DNA from: Liolophura sinensis
Taxonomy: Eukaryota; Mollusca; Polyplacophora; Chitonida; Chitonidae
Assembly: GCF_032854445.1 (NCBI RefSeq)
Contig: NC_088300.1
Coordinates: 13,709,570 to 13,773,569 of the forward strand
Length of the DNA stretch: 64,000 bases
Reading direction: 5' to 3'
Below are positions 36,200 through 48,031 of this stretch, in pieces (within the stretch, counting starts at the first letter, position 1; every line of letters begins with the position of its first letter). A program made the position numbers and the translations under genes. A model generated the notes under the pieces. That model ran no database searches. It worked only from the letters and a program-made list of their open reading frames with translations, and had not been told where the DNA came from.

Positions 36200-36560
36200 C
36201 GCTAGATTCCCTAGCTTGACTCGGACTGCTTACCCCACCTCGTGTCCAAATACACCCGATGTAACCCTATATCCCGCGCACTGGCCAGCGTGATCCCCCC
36301 TATCCACCTCTGTGGACTCGGCCCCCTTGTGCCCCCGCCGGCAGCTAGATAATGTTACTTAATGTCGGACAGTCAATTAGTGTCCATGGAGGGTTGCACG
36401 GGAAGGTCGCGGGCTGTGTCTGCAGCATTTCCTATGTCGTCGACGAGGCCCGATTCAATCACTGACCTCTACTTTTGAGTGCTGCGTGACAAACAACTCA
36501 GCGCCAACTCTGTAACTTAAAGAGGAGTTTGGGTCGACAGTAACAGTAGCCCCTATCGGA
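36200..36560. promoter_or_regulatory. GC-richer, CpG-containing island, possible regulatory element
   Basis: Compared with its AT-rich surroundings, this block has many C/G runs and CpGs, such as ATCCCGCGCACTGGCC, CCCCCGCCGGCAGC and GTCGTCGACGAGGCCC. It also has a homeodomain-like GTCAATTAGT near 36372. No open frame with a domain crosses it and no SINE explains it. It could be an enhancer or a non-coding promoter, but this rests on composition alone. Confidence 0.25.
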
Positions 36561-37981
36561 GCCCCTTTGGTCAAACATGTGTGTTGTATTTATTGCCTAT
36601 GTAATATTATGCTGGGAATAGTCCCAAGCGCTGACCTGGATTGTCTAGAAAACCTAGCTGCGGGCAGTTTCTGCTCTATATGTTTCCCGATATTATAATA
36701 CTTTATGCATATGTCTGACAACCGTATAGTCTGGCCTATAAGTATATGTGTATAGTTGAGGGACAAACGAAAGCCTCACTTAAAAAGCCGCTGGTCCACT
36801 CCGGCCGACGGGACAAAGTTCCTATCCAGCAAACCACGAGGTTCAGGAAGACAAATGTATCTACTGGTTCTTTCTATAATTAAACGTACATGAGAGCGAA
36901 TGTGAAGATTTTGTACTAGTGCTTCTTGGTGCTGATCTATTTCTTAGCATGTTTATACGTTAGGCGTAACATGTGGACAGTGAGACAAGACAGAGGAATA
37001 AGTGATCTGGAAATGCGTATATAGCTTAGCATACTTTACGTCACACAGTATAACACGGCATACACGTTCCCGCATTGCCTTTCATGCATCGGATAGCCGG
37101 TCTGACAGTGACCTGCATTGAAAAAAATAAAACAAAATAAAAAATAAATAAATAAAAAATTTTTCTTAAAAAGATCATAAAGTTAGGTTTGGTAGGCCTG
37201 TTGCCTTACACATATCAGGTAGCTTGTTATTGTGTATATGCAACCAGATACGTCTGGGTAGTTATGAAATGACTAGAAGCCATTCAGAATTCGCAGACGA
37301 CGCTGTCAAGCCGATTTGCTGTTGTAGGCCTACTTTACTTGTACTCAGATTCTTTGATCAGGATCTCGCTCATGACCAAATGGCGCGCATGTAGCACATG
37401 TAGGCGATGTTTTGCGAGAGAATTTCGAACAAGCCCAAGCAGGGACGCCCGACAAATCGAGCTGTCCGATTTCCACACGATTGGTTGCAGCTCGATGAAA
37501 CCCGTCAAATACTAGTACATGCACTCAAAAGTCACAAACGTGACTATTTTGCGTTTTTGATCTTTAAGTTTCTAAGGCATCTTAACACTGTCGTGAATCC
37601 TAAACAAACGAACCATGCTTTCAGCGGGATGGGTTCGAATCCGACAAATTGACTTTGATTTTGACTTTTTCTTAACCGTTGCCATGCACATACACTTACG
37701 ACTAGCGGTTGGGATAGCACTTATACGATTCTGGAAGTTTTGTATAACTGAGCATAGTGTTACGCGCTTCCCGTGCCGCCTTAATTACGATATTAATAAG
37801 ACCGTCAAAATGTGTCCAGCCATGCAATCAGACATTCAGTCAGTCTCCACCGCGCCTTGGTTATGTTGGCAGACTTTCTATTAACAGCGCATGCGCAGAG
37901 GAATGCGCGAGTGGTCCTTAACTTCACATACCGCAGACATGCATATCAGACACCCTGACCTAATTACAGGATTTAGTTTTT

Positions 37982-38000
37982 TCTCTCTCTCTCTCTCTCC
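37982..38000. repeat. (CT)n microsatellite
   Basis: A short uninterrupted CT run, TCTCTCTCTCTCTCTCTCC. Confidence 0.9.
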
Positions 38001-38394
38001 TACAGAAATGGACAGCTTTCCATTGATTAGTTGTGAGTATATGGCTGGTAGACACACGTGTGCTCAAGTGTGGTATATAGAGCGAGAAACTGACGCAGAC
38101 CGTATAGCTGTATGGTATGATGAGATCAGACACTGCACTGTGTAGTGTGCGTGTGTATGTATCTTCATTATAGACACCCATGCGCCTCTACAAACGCCTG
38201 CAGAAAGACCATCCGGGAAATGGTGCGTTCTACATGGAAATACCTGCAAGACAGATTTTGCAATATACACACCATTCATATAGATAAAATAACGAATATC
38301 TCGCTAGAACCTGACGCCAAGTTAGTTTAAATATTTATGTAGGGCACTGCAGATTGGCCTCCAGAACTCCTGCTATATGCTATCTAGCACAGAT

Positions 38395-38480
38395 GTTTAT
38401 TTATTTATTTATTTATCTGTTTTACACCGTACTCAGTAATATTTCACTTATACGGTGGTGGCCAGCATTATGGTGGGAAA
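38395..38480 (-). mobile_element. 5'-truncated SINE, family 1
   Basis: In minus orientation a TTTATTTATT tail is followed by CTGTTTTACACCGTACTCAG and GGTGGCCAGCATTATGGTGG. The copy ends before the GC-rich core. It is the shortest clear family 1 copy in the window. Confidence 0.88.
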
Positions 38481-39168
38481 CCCTCGACGCAGTGTCTCTA
38501 TTTAGCAACTGCATGCTAAATCAGTTGTGGTCATCTGAACTTGAATGCACTGTTTCCATGCGTCATACAGCTATCTAGGTCCCGCGACCTACAGCATGGT
38601 CTGGCTTTGCATTCATTACTCTCCCCTGCATCGTCTACTTTTACGTGACGTTAGTTTAAGCCGATTTTAGTGATAGAGTTATTAGAGCAGGATTCTGATT
38701 TAAGCTGCCGTTGTGAGGTATGCTATAATAGTCAATATAGTTTATATAGGTCGGGTATCAGATAATGGTCAACAGAAGTGGACAGACAAACATGCAGCCC
38801 GTCACACTGTGGGGACATCGATCACCCTATGGCGAGTTTACATAAAGAGACTTACTCCCATTGAAACCCAGTTGACAAAGAATTGATTTTCATTATCGTG
38901 ATCACAGATCCAAGGTGAAGAAATGACCTGTGGTTGATGAGAATCAGATATAGCCCTATATAGCCCTGGATGACTAAAACACATCTGACATTTTAGCTGG
39001 TTATAGGCTGCGGGAAGTGGGCTTATATACTATACCATAGCACGTCATGTGATGAAAACGTTACTCACAGTTTACTATGTCCTTGTGAAACATGTCTTTT
39101 TAATTGCTAAAGACAACAAACAGCAAATATGACAATATATTTTTTGTGCTACATGACACAATTAGGGT

Positions 39169-39235
39169 TTAAACTCCGGTACTCCGCAGTATACGAGGCG
39201 GACGCTGTACACACTTCGCCATCACAGTGTAAGTC
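39169..39235 (-). mobile_element. tRNA-like SINE head fragment
   Basis: On the minus strand, GGCGAAGTGTGTACAGCGTC then CGCCTCGTATACTGCGGAG resembles the A-box half of a SINE head, and GGAGTTTAAACCC resembles a B box. It is similar to the fragment at 19922. Intact tRNA arms could not be drawn, so it is not called as a tRNA gene. Confidence 0.35.
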
Positions 39236-39849
39236 ACTCACGTACAAAGCAGTGGGCTCGAATCGAGGCTCTGTACAGGGCCTATAGACTGAGGCTTTTA
39301 GACAGTTATGTAAAACTAAGATTATTTTCTATACCTGACATATATCGAGTGTTGAAGCGGACGAAAATTCTTCTTGCGGAACTGAACGTCTTTCACATTT
39401 TCCCACACTATTTCCATACGAATTTGTTAATTTGGATGTCGTTCATCGAGGGATGTATTCATGATAATGGTTTATTAATTGACAGTTACTAATTGGGTGT
39501 CGATGTAAACTCTTATGCCTGGCGCCATCTTTAAATAACTACGGAACCTTTATTATTTATTCACAAAATCTAATCAGGCTTTGACCTTCTCTGATGTATA
39601 GTTACATAAGCTATCCCATTCTGTTGATAAGGTATGACGATATGTGACTTCAGTTGTGTATCAGGTTTGAACTCTAGTATAAATGTTGACAAATACATGT
39701 GTGTATTGCTTAATATAACAACGGTTTACTTACACAACGCGCTTGGATTTCTGTCTACGAAATTACACAAAAAATGTTCTACACATAAAAGTGCACGCTT
39801 GTGGTCCTTAATATTACCCCACTTATAGATGCCAAGGGCACTGGCAATT

Positions 39850-40340
39850 CTGAGCCTTCACTGAGATCCCATCAGTCCGTGGGCGTTGCTTGACTGCTCC
39901 TTGTTCGGCCAGTGGTCAGCGTTTGACCATGAGGCTGTTTTAGTGGCCAGAACTGAATCTCGCACCAGCCAATGGCGATAAGGTAAATCATCGTCTGATC
40001 GGTCAGGTCGGCCAAGAATGATTGACAAGAGTGGACGGTGCCAATCAAACACACGGCGTTATCCGCGCGTGGTCTTCAAAGCCCGGAATTCACGCCCCCA
40101 TGAAATTGACATAAGCCACCTGTTTCTCCTGAGCCGGGAGTCTGTTTGTTTACGCCTCAACTTTTCATCCGTCGCGGAATTTCAGTGGACTGGGCATGTG
40201 GCCGGACCATGCTTGACATTCTGAGACGGCCTTTGCCTCGGCCCAGGTTTACACTGCCGCAAAGCCTCTGTCCAGCTAATCACATAATGGACAGACGTGC
40301 AAAAGTAAACAAACACAAACCGGGGAAGGGCATCGCATTT
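39850..40340. promoter_or_regulatory. Candidate regulatory block with dense transcription-factor motifs
   Basis: This GC-richer stretch contains a CCAAT-type site (CACCAGCCAATGGCG near 39963), an E-box (CCACCTGT near 40117), a homeodomain-type CAGCTAATCACA near 40273 and a forkhead-type GTAAACAAACAC near 40306. No domain-bearing open frame or repeat accounts for it. It is proposed as an enhancer-like element only from motif content and its location in the gene-free region near BCL11. Confidence 0.25.
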
Positions 40341-43300
40341 CAATATCCACACGAACAAAACCTTGTGTGAGGAAGAACAATCTACTCTTCAGGGGCGATG
40401 TATCAAGCGTATAAATGTCTTTATCTCAAGTATGTATAATTAACACTAATTAAAAAATGCTATTTACAGTCATTTTAATAGAAAAGGTGAAATCCCACCC
40501 CTTGTCAGATTATCAGAGTTACATAGGATTATATATAAAAACTGTTTATGTAAATTCAAAATTTCGCTTCGCTGACATGTCGTTTTAGACCGGTCGCCTT
40601 TTGGGGTTATTATATTCTCTGTAATAAATTGTAGTAAATTATTGTAACTGATGGATCCTCACTGACCGTATATAACGACAAACATACCAGTAGAGCTTGT
40701 AAAATGGCGATAGTAAACATTCATTGTATTTATTGTAATGAACTGATTATCTATCAATTTCTCAAAAAGAACAAACGAAACTAATACAGGTAGATAAATG
40801 TCAATGCTTGGCCAAGGGGCGAACGTTAATGTAAGATTGGGGTTTGTTTTTGTTCGCAAACATGCATGGTCAGTTAAAAGCCTTGAATATGACCTTCAGA
40901 AATTCCTTAAATGTCAACTGTTTTAGGATACAAAGTAGCTAAAGCACCAGAGGTTGCCAAACTTTGGCCAAAAAGGTTAGTTTTGCAACGTAAATGTTAT
41001 TTGGCCACAGTGGGACTGGCAAACTCGTTACCGATGCAAAGAGAGCAAGTTTTCATTGGTGGAAAATGGCGCGTGCGTTAGGCGGTAGGGAATGACCTTA
41101 CGGACCATGTTCCAGATGACTAAGGTGCGCACCAGCCGAGTCCACCGTATCCTGAAACTAAGCCCCGTTATAACAAAATATGGGCAGAAATGGCTTGATT
41201 GTCACCACGTGTGTGGACCTGTTTGACATAGACGACAGGGCGCAGGAGTGACTTACAAGCGACCCGCCAACCACATACGCTTATACCTAGTTCTTTCCAC
41301 CACAGGCATTTTGACACTACACAGTCCCCACGCAGCAATCTGTTCTGTGAGAAAGTCAAAGTTTTAGCACCATTTTAATGCAACTGACCTAGAGTAAAAC
41401 AGGTTTATAAAACTTACTGTATTGCGTTCTTGCAAGTGCTTAAAATATCAATGTCCCGAAAAAAAAAACACATGACGAAAGGTGAAGCCATGACGCATGC
41501 TCATGTACACGTTTGTTAAATGCAAGTACACGTTTGTTAAATGAAATCTAAATAATTAGAAGCTTATATCATAATTAAATGTAAAATGTGTCAACGTCCA
41601 CGTAAAATACATAAAAAATCCATGATGATTCACCCAGAAGAGATAGCGAGCGGGCTAGGACTTTCGTGACCAGACAGTGCAAGTCCAAACGATTTTATAA
41701 AAAAGGCCCGTACATTATTTTGTTTGATGTCCAGTGAAAATGTGTGACATTGACCATAAACCGTGAGATGGTGGATGAGTATTTCATGAGCCTTACGAAC
41801 GTCCGGTCTTTCGTCTTCCGGAACCTGCATTTTCTCCGTCCCTCTCGCCGTGCTTTGGCCACAGCAACTCAAATCGCACGTGATCTGGCCAAAAATACAA
41901 TAAATTTAACGACATGTATAGTCTTCATTTGAGCCTAGAAATGCACAGAGATGCATAACAAAGGCCGTGCTCTTTCAAAGCCTTTTTTGTCCTGTCCAGT
42001 TTAATCAAACACCTCAGGTCAATGGTTTGCTTATTCCTTGACCACTTTGGCCACACGTTAAACAACACTATCTGCCCTTCAAACACGTTTCGTTGTCCAT
42101 CACTGACCAGTTTTCTGTCCAAATTTGCTTTTTGTCCCCGTTATGTTGTTCTTTTTTTCTCTTCGTTTGTCGTCCCTTAAGCAGTGACCACCGCAAACAT
42201 GACCTACTACTCTACTTTTGGTCCATGACCCCCAAGAGAGCCTCTCTCGTCCGACACTGGGAGGTGGGTACTGGACATACCAGTCTAAATAGTCAAGCAG
42301 TTATTTATACAGCACAGAGCACGAGAGAATGGGGTCAAGCAAACACCGCTGGACAGAGAGAGCCTTCAGATGTGCAATAACTGACCTCAAATGACCGATA
42401 ACCTAGCTGGAATGTCCTTACTCATTTGGAGCGGAAGGACTTTCGGAAAGGTCCGACGGTCGTTCGGAGATGTGCAATAATACTTGACACACATCAGCGT
42501 GAACGGGATAACCTGTAGCGTAACGCTCATATAACTCCTGCAGCAGAGAATATATGGCGGAACTTACCGGACTATCACGATGTTAAGCTTACAGAAACTG
42601 GACCGTCCATGCACATGTGTTAGCTGTTGCTCCGGCTCGGTCTACCCGTACTAACCTTGTCTACACTGACCGCTTTACCTAAATACTATTCATGCTAACC
42701 TACTCAGTTGGTGGCAGGATGCCATTCGGCGTTTGTTCACCAAATTATCATTTGTAAGTAATTCGTTTGACAAAGCTTAATTTTTGCCAACCCATTTAGT
42801 CTGGTCATCTAGCCTAAAGTCCTTCCACAGCTTTTGGAAAGGTACAGTGTAAGACACATCCAAAGTTAATTCTAAACTTGCCAGTATGTCAAGGTCAAAC
42901 TTATTGTATGATGCTTTCGTGCTAAGCAACTTTCTGTCCATTATTTCCATGGGACAAAAAACATTCTGCTCACTGTTTCCATATGACTACGTATAGGCTA
43001 TACGCTGATATAGGCTATAGTTATAGGCTTCATTCAAAATGGTTAATGTTGTTTGAATTCCGTTTCTCACTATTTCAATGAAATTTTACATTGTATTCCC
43101 TGCATAAACAATGAATTCTGCTGGTGGACTAAGCATCCCCGAGATCTGGTCACTGTTTTAATGTATTGCTTTAATGTTTTTATACGTTAAATGCAATGAC
43201 AACACAGCATCTTGAGTAGTTCTACACCAGTGTAATAAATTACAATTAACATCACTGCGTCTTTTTTTATCTAATCCTGCTTAGGCCATGGTACTAAGGG

Positions 43301-45349
43301 GTGTGTAAGTTGCTGCAGTTGAAACATTTACATGAACAGTTAAAGTATCGCTCTGAGACAATATTTCACTGGTTACGTGTGATCCATTTGACAGCTATCA
43401 CACTGTCGCCACAACTCCGGTTTTACTATATGGTGTAGTCTGTGATATTAATAAGAATCACCAGAATTGGTGATCTTTACATATTTAGGCCTACATATCC
43501 AAAAAAGGACGAAAATTAATAAAAACATTAAATGAAATCCTAATAAACCTCACACCCTAGCCCTGCGCATCAGGTTTCACCATAGCAGATCGTTCTGGCA
43601 CAAACTGGAAAACGCATCCATCAGAGCAAATCGCATTAATGCTTCCGTTCATGATTTAGCCCTTTGTGTTGACTGCTATGCAGAGGTCTGTTGAACACAT
43701 TCAGGAGTATGTGCATTTTGTTTGATCAGTACAGCTTTATAAATTTTATAACGGATGAGCAAAAGCTTTTACTGAAGGAGAATTTTTTCCTCTCGTTTTA
43801 AAGTTGAAAGGACTTGAAAACACATGCTTCATATGTGAAGCGGAGATGAGATTGTAGCTATATGGGGTTTACAACAGATGGGTGTGAAGTTTGTGCTAGC
43901 ACTGACCGACAGACAAGGACAGCTGGACTGCTTTCACCTCTCGTATGTCCAGCTGTGGCCTCTGCCCTTACTGTATATTTTAATACATCATAAACGTGTC
44001 ATTGGCTAGCGTTGACCTACATATATCTAAGCTTGGATATACAGTCATTGCCGCTCTAAAGATAGTGAGAAATTTTCGCAGGTTTTTTCGATTACAGGCT
44101 GACCGCTTTCCGAGTGAAATGTGCGCCAAACACCCCAAGGTTGTGGCAGTGATGTATCGTATATCATGGGGATATTTTGACAGCTTGTGCCCTGGTCGAG
44201 CAGAAACGTATCGGACACACCAGGCCGTAAATGCTGCCCCCCGAAATACCCGCACGCGATATGTCTATTTCTATTGTTACTTCCACGTGACATTTTCTAT
44301 TCGACAGCGTGCGAGCAAAGCCAACAAGTCTACACGTTCAGTTATACGCTTTATTTAGAGAGTAGAAATAGTTTGGAAAAATAAGAAATCAAAATCGGCT
44401 TTCTGGTCATTCTTAACACTATATCAAAGCAACCTGCAATGTTCACCTTGGATACAAAATAAGTTCGTATAAATTGCCTACGGTGTTTATGTATTACCAA
44501 AGAAATGCTATTTCTTATAGTCACGAAGCTGATTTGGGACTTATTTTATCATGACCTACACGATAGATTTTTTATCCCTTTGTCTGTGATTCTTCAGACT
44601 GAAGGAAACAATTAAAAATATATTTATGTAAACCAGTTGTTATAGTTGCGGAGATAGCATAGATGTATGCATAGGTTTTCTTGTATTGCAACGTTCCGGA
44701 TATTTTCTTATATTGCTCTATTCATGCATGTATACTCAGTTTCGTCTACGTTGAGGCACTTCTCCTGAAACAAAGCCGGACCTTGTGATGCGGTATTTTT
44801 AAAAAAAAATCTTTTGTTTTGTATTTTTGATTACATGTATTAGAATTGACTCAAGGTTGGACCTTCTACCTCACTGGCGTTTTATACGAGCTGTATATGT
44901 TTTCGTACAGTAAGGATACAACCTTTGCACGTATCAGTGAATTGGTACATGGAAATGTAATCTGAAGATGTGTTAAGTAGTGTGAAAATTTTAATCGGTT
45001 ATGGCGCTATTTTTTATATCTCAACTGCATATTTGCGTAAACGGACGGTAAAAAACAGTGCCAAATGCCTTTGTTTATGTGTAATGATATTCAATGTATT
45101 AGATCTCTTCACAGTTGTCAGGATTTATAATTTTTTTTATTTTTTTTTTTATTGGAGGGGGGCGAGGTGAATGCGGGATGACGAATGATTCTTTACACCG
45201 CCGCCTGTGACCATACATGTAGCTATGAAATAACGAGTAAGAGCATCCCAAGTAAAATGATAACGAACCTTAACTTACACACCCATCATTACACATACTA
45301 CGGCTTGTGCTGGTTGTTGCAAGTTGCTTGCCCTGACAAGTTTGTCGTC

Positions 45350-45376
45350 GGGGATGGGGGGATGGGTGGATGGGGG
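45350..45376 (+). other. Potential G-quadruplex motif
   Basis: Four plus-strand G tracts, GGGG, GGGGGG, GGG and GGGGG, are separated by loops of two to five bases. This satisfies the usual G3+N1-7 pattern. The surrounding sequence is otherwise AT-rich, so the motif stands out. Confidence 0.6.
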
Positions 45377-47764
45377 ATCATTTCCATGGTGCCTACGGTA
45401 CGGCGTTTCAGTTCAATTGCACTATACGTTACACGTGTGCGTTGATTTTTTTACTATTTATGTAGTAAATTTATCAACTTCAACCTTTAAAATATATATC
45501 GCCCAACATTCGCGCATGCAGCTTGCACAAATTAACCTAGCATGACCACTATTTATTGAGCTATGGTTGCTGGAAATTAAGTCATAGCATTTTTTCACCT
45601 TGGTTGCCTCCTAGGCGTGGGTAATAAAGTTTACAGTTCCAGACAAAGAAAACTATAGGTGCAAAATAGCAGTGCAGAAATTTATAATGTATGAACAATC
45701 TAAAATACTGTGTCGCAGTATTATCCAATCAAAGCTGCTTTATTCTTAAATCAGTTCGGAGGCAAATCTTGGACCCAACTGCGCATGAGTAACCTCTAAA
45801 TATATGGTATGCAATCTGGACAGCAAAGTATTGAAAGTTAAGTAAAACTGCAAGCATATAGCTTAAAAGAAACAAGCAAGTGGTGAAAAAGCCCTTCACC
45901 TTTGAATTCTCCGTTAAGCATTTTGAGGTGTATTGTTACAGGTTATTTGTGTGTATATGATATAGCAGTTCATAATCACGCAGAATACCCAATCCATATA
46001 ACGTTAACTGTTTAAAGTCCTTGAGGGGTGATCAAAACATTTTCACTCATTCGTGTTTCCCATATGTCATTAAGGTTGGTTCCCTTGGACATGAGGCCAG
46101 TTTCTTAACGACTAGGAACGCCTCAGAGCGATTGGCCCGTAATATACGAATATCACAATTAAAGCTTGGGCGGTTGATCCATTTAGGTATATATATGTGA
46201 CGCTAAACCTATAAGAATCGGCAATGACCCCATCCACTCAGATCAAGGTAAATTTGGTTTATGTTACACAAGAAAACTCTGCTCCTGACTTGCCGTCATA
46301 TTACGTTAGGGATGAATGTTTAAAGATTATGTTAAATGTAGAAGGCAAAAGTCTTTCGAGCATAAGGGTAAGCAACAATATGAGGACCATGTGTGTTTTA
46401 AATGCGATTTTACCTGAATTTCAGAACATTAAAGTTTTTTCTGAAAAAAATCTCCACCCATGTTTGTTGATTTGAGTCAGAAAAATGTTTGAGAAACGAC
46501 ACCACTAACACGTATTTTCCTATGTGAGTCCAGTTTTCCAGATATATACACGTTTTGATCACGATATAGAATCTCTTTTAATCCATGTGCCGCAAAAGCT
46601 ATTACGCTGCTGTTGATTTACTAAATGTAATCGGCATCTTTTATTTACTTTTGTCGTTCAGATTAATCTAATTATTTCGCCTCAAACCATGGCATAATGT
46701 CTATATAGTGTACTTAAGATTCCGTGTTTGCCGACAGTTGGCTCTCCTTCAGGACACCCTTGTACAAGCTTGGTAAGAGCAGAAACGTATACAAGTGTCA
46801 CAAAAAGGCCTGTGTTCGGAAAGTATTTCTAGTGCGAATACATGCCGCTTTTTTCCAGTCTGATTGTATGATATTTAATTTTTTTTTTCATTTTTTTCCT
46901 TAGGCCTGAAGTCGAATGGTGTAAAGTCTGAAAAGAGAGCTTTGTCCAGTGTGAAAAAAAGAGTTGCAGTTTTTTGAAAATCACGACCGAGTTGACCCTG
47001 AAGGACCTGAATCGTGTCAGTGTCTTGAGCCAAGAAATTTCCCATCTTTTATCCCTGGTGACAAACAACAACATGGCGGCTGCAAGCGCACCTGCGTCAT
47101 TGAGAAACAGCCCACAAAACAGACCTCTAACACAAAAGAGCTGGGTGATTGTGAAAGCGCTGGCATTGTTGTTGACGTGACCAGTAGATCACGGCCTCTG
47201 TTCCTGGCCGGAGCTGAAAAAGTTAAACGGTCAGTAGTGGTCATTCAACGTTAGCCGGTGAGGCCATTCTCTCCGGCCATAATTGTAGCAGTAAGCGTTT
47301 TGATATGACGCGCTGAATAGGCGTAATAAGGGAGCAATACCCGTGGGAACCACTGGGCGTACACTTACTCATGTAGGCTACGCGGTCATATATACTCCGG
47401 AGTTATTAAACACGGCCATAATGGCCACGGGGCGCGGACAAACCTAAAGTCGCTTTAGCCTACTTTCGGATACACCATGTCTTTCATAAAACCCTTCCGG
47501 TTTGTAGGCCGTAACTGTGCCACTTATACTCTGTCTGAAATAAGCGCATAGACTCTCAGAGCTGAGACTTAACACGTCACATCTAGAACCTGGCTTCACC
47601 CCCATCACAAATGGCATCGAGAGATAAAAACACCTCAGCTTATTAACGTTGATGACGCGACAAAAAGTCCGAGGGTAATATACCTATATTTGATCACAAT
47701 TGTTGTCGCCAAGACTTTTAAGCGGTTTCTGTCATGTGGCTCGCCTACGTGCTTAGGATATATA

Positions 47765-48018
47765 TTTATTTATTTATTTGATTGGTGTCTTACGCCGTAT
47801 TAAAGAATATTTCACTTATACGACACCAACCAGCATTATGGTGGGAGGAAACCGGGCAGAACCCGGAGGAAACCCGCGACCATATACAGGTTGTTGGAAG
47901 ACCTTCCCACGTACGACCAGAGAGGAAGCCAGTATGAGCTGGACATGAACTCACAGCGACCGCATTGGTGAGAGGCTTCCGGGTCATTACGCTGCGCTAG
48001 TGCGCAAACCAACTAAGC
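47765..48018 (-). mobile_element. Full-length family 1 SINE with target-site duplication
   Basis: In minus orientation the tail TTTATTTATTTGATTGGTGT is followed by CTTACGCCGTATTAAAGAAT, ACCAGCATTATGGTGGGAGG, the GGGCAGAACCCGG core, the B box as ACATGAACTCACAG, and a head ending GCGCAAACCAACTAAGCC. A 13-bp direct repeat CTTAGGATATATA lies at 47752-47764 and 48019-48031. The preserved duplication suggests a relatively recent insertion. A 65-codon minus-strand frame in it is not a gene. Confidence 0.95.
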
Positions 48019-48031
48019 CTTAGGATATATA

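Larger units (their letters stand above)
34235..38394. other. 4-kb non-coding stretch
   Basis: No gene was recognised. An AAAT run at 34871-34890 and an A-rich run at 37122-37160 may be old retroposon tails. A B-box-like GGGTTCGAATCCGAC near 37629 lacks the base pairing of a real tRNA T-arm. A GC-richer island lies at about 36200-36560, and a CT microsatellite at 37982-38000. Confidence 0.4.
38481..47751. other. 9-kb non-coding stretch
   Basis: No gene was recognised despite several open frames of 60-120 codons. The longest, at 43996-44358 on the plus strand, overlaps other open frames on both strands and has no recognisable domain. A SINE-head-like fragment, a GC-richer block and a G-rich motif inside it are listed separately. 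Confidence 0.4.

Noticed and set aside
37624-37645. GGGTTCGAATCCGAC as part of a real tRNA gene
   Set aside because: The stem next to the loop pairs for only two bases, and no acceptor or anticodon arm could be drawn upstream. It is better explained as a SINE-head remnant or chance.
43996-44358. A 120-codon plus-strand open frame
   Set aside because: No recognisable domain, and it overlaps open frames on the opposite strand.
46964-47254. Two overlapping plus-strand open frames (96 and 68 codons) as a possible exon
   Set aside because: Neither frame resembles a known protein, and the two compete for the same DNA without clear splice signals that I could support.
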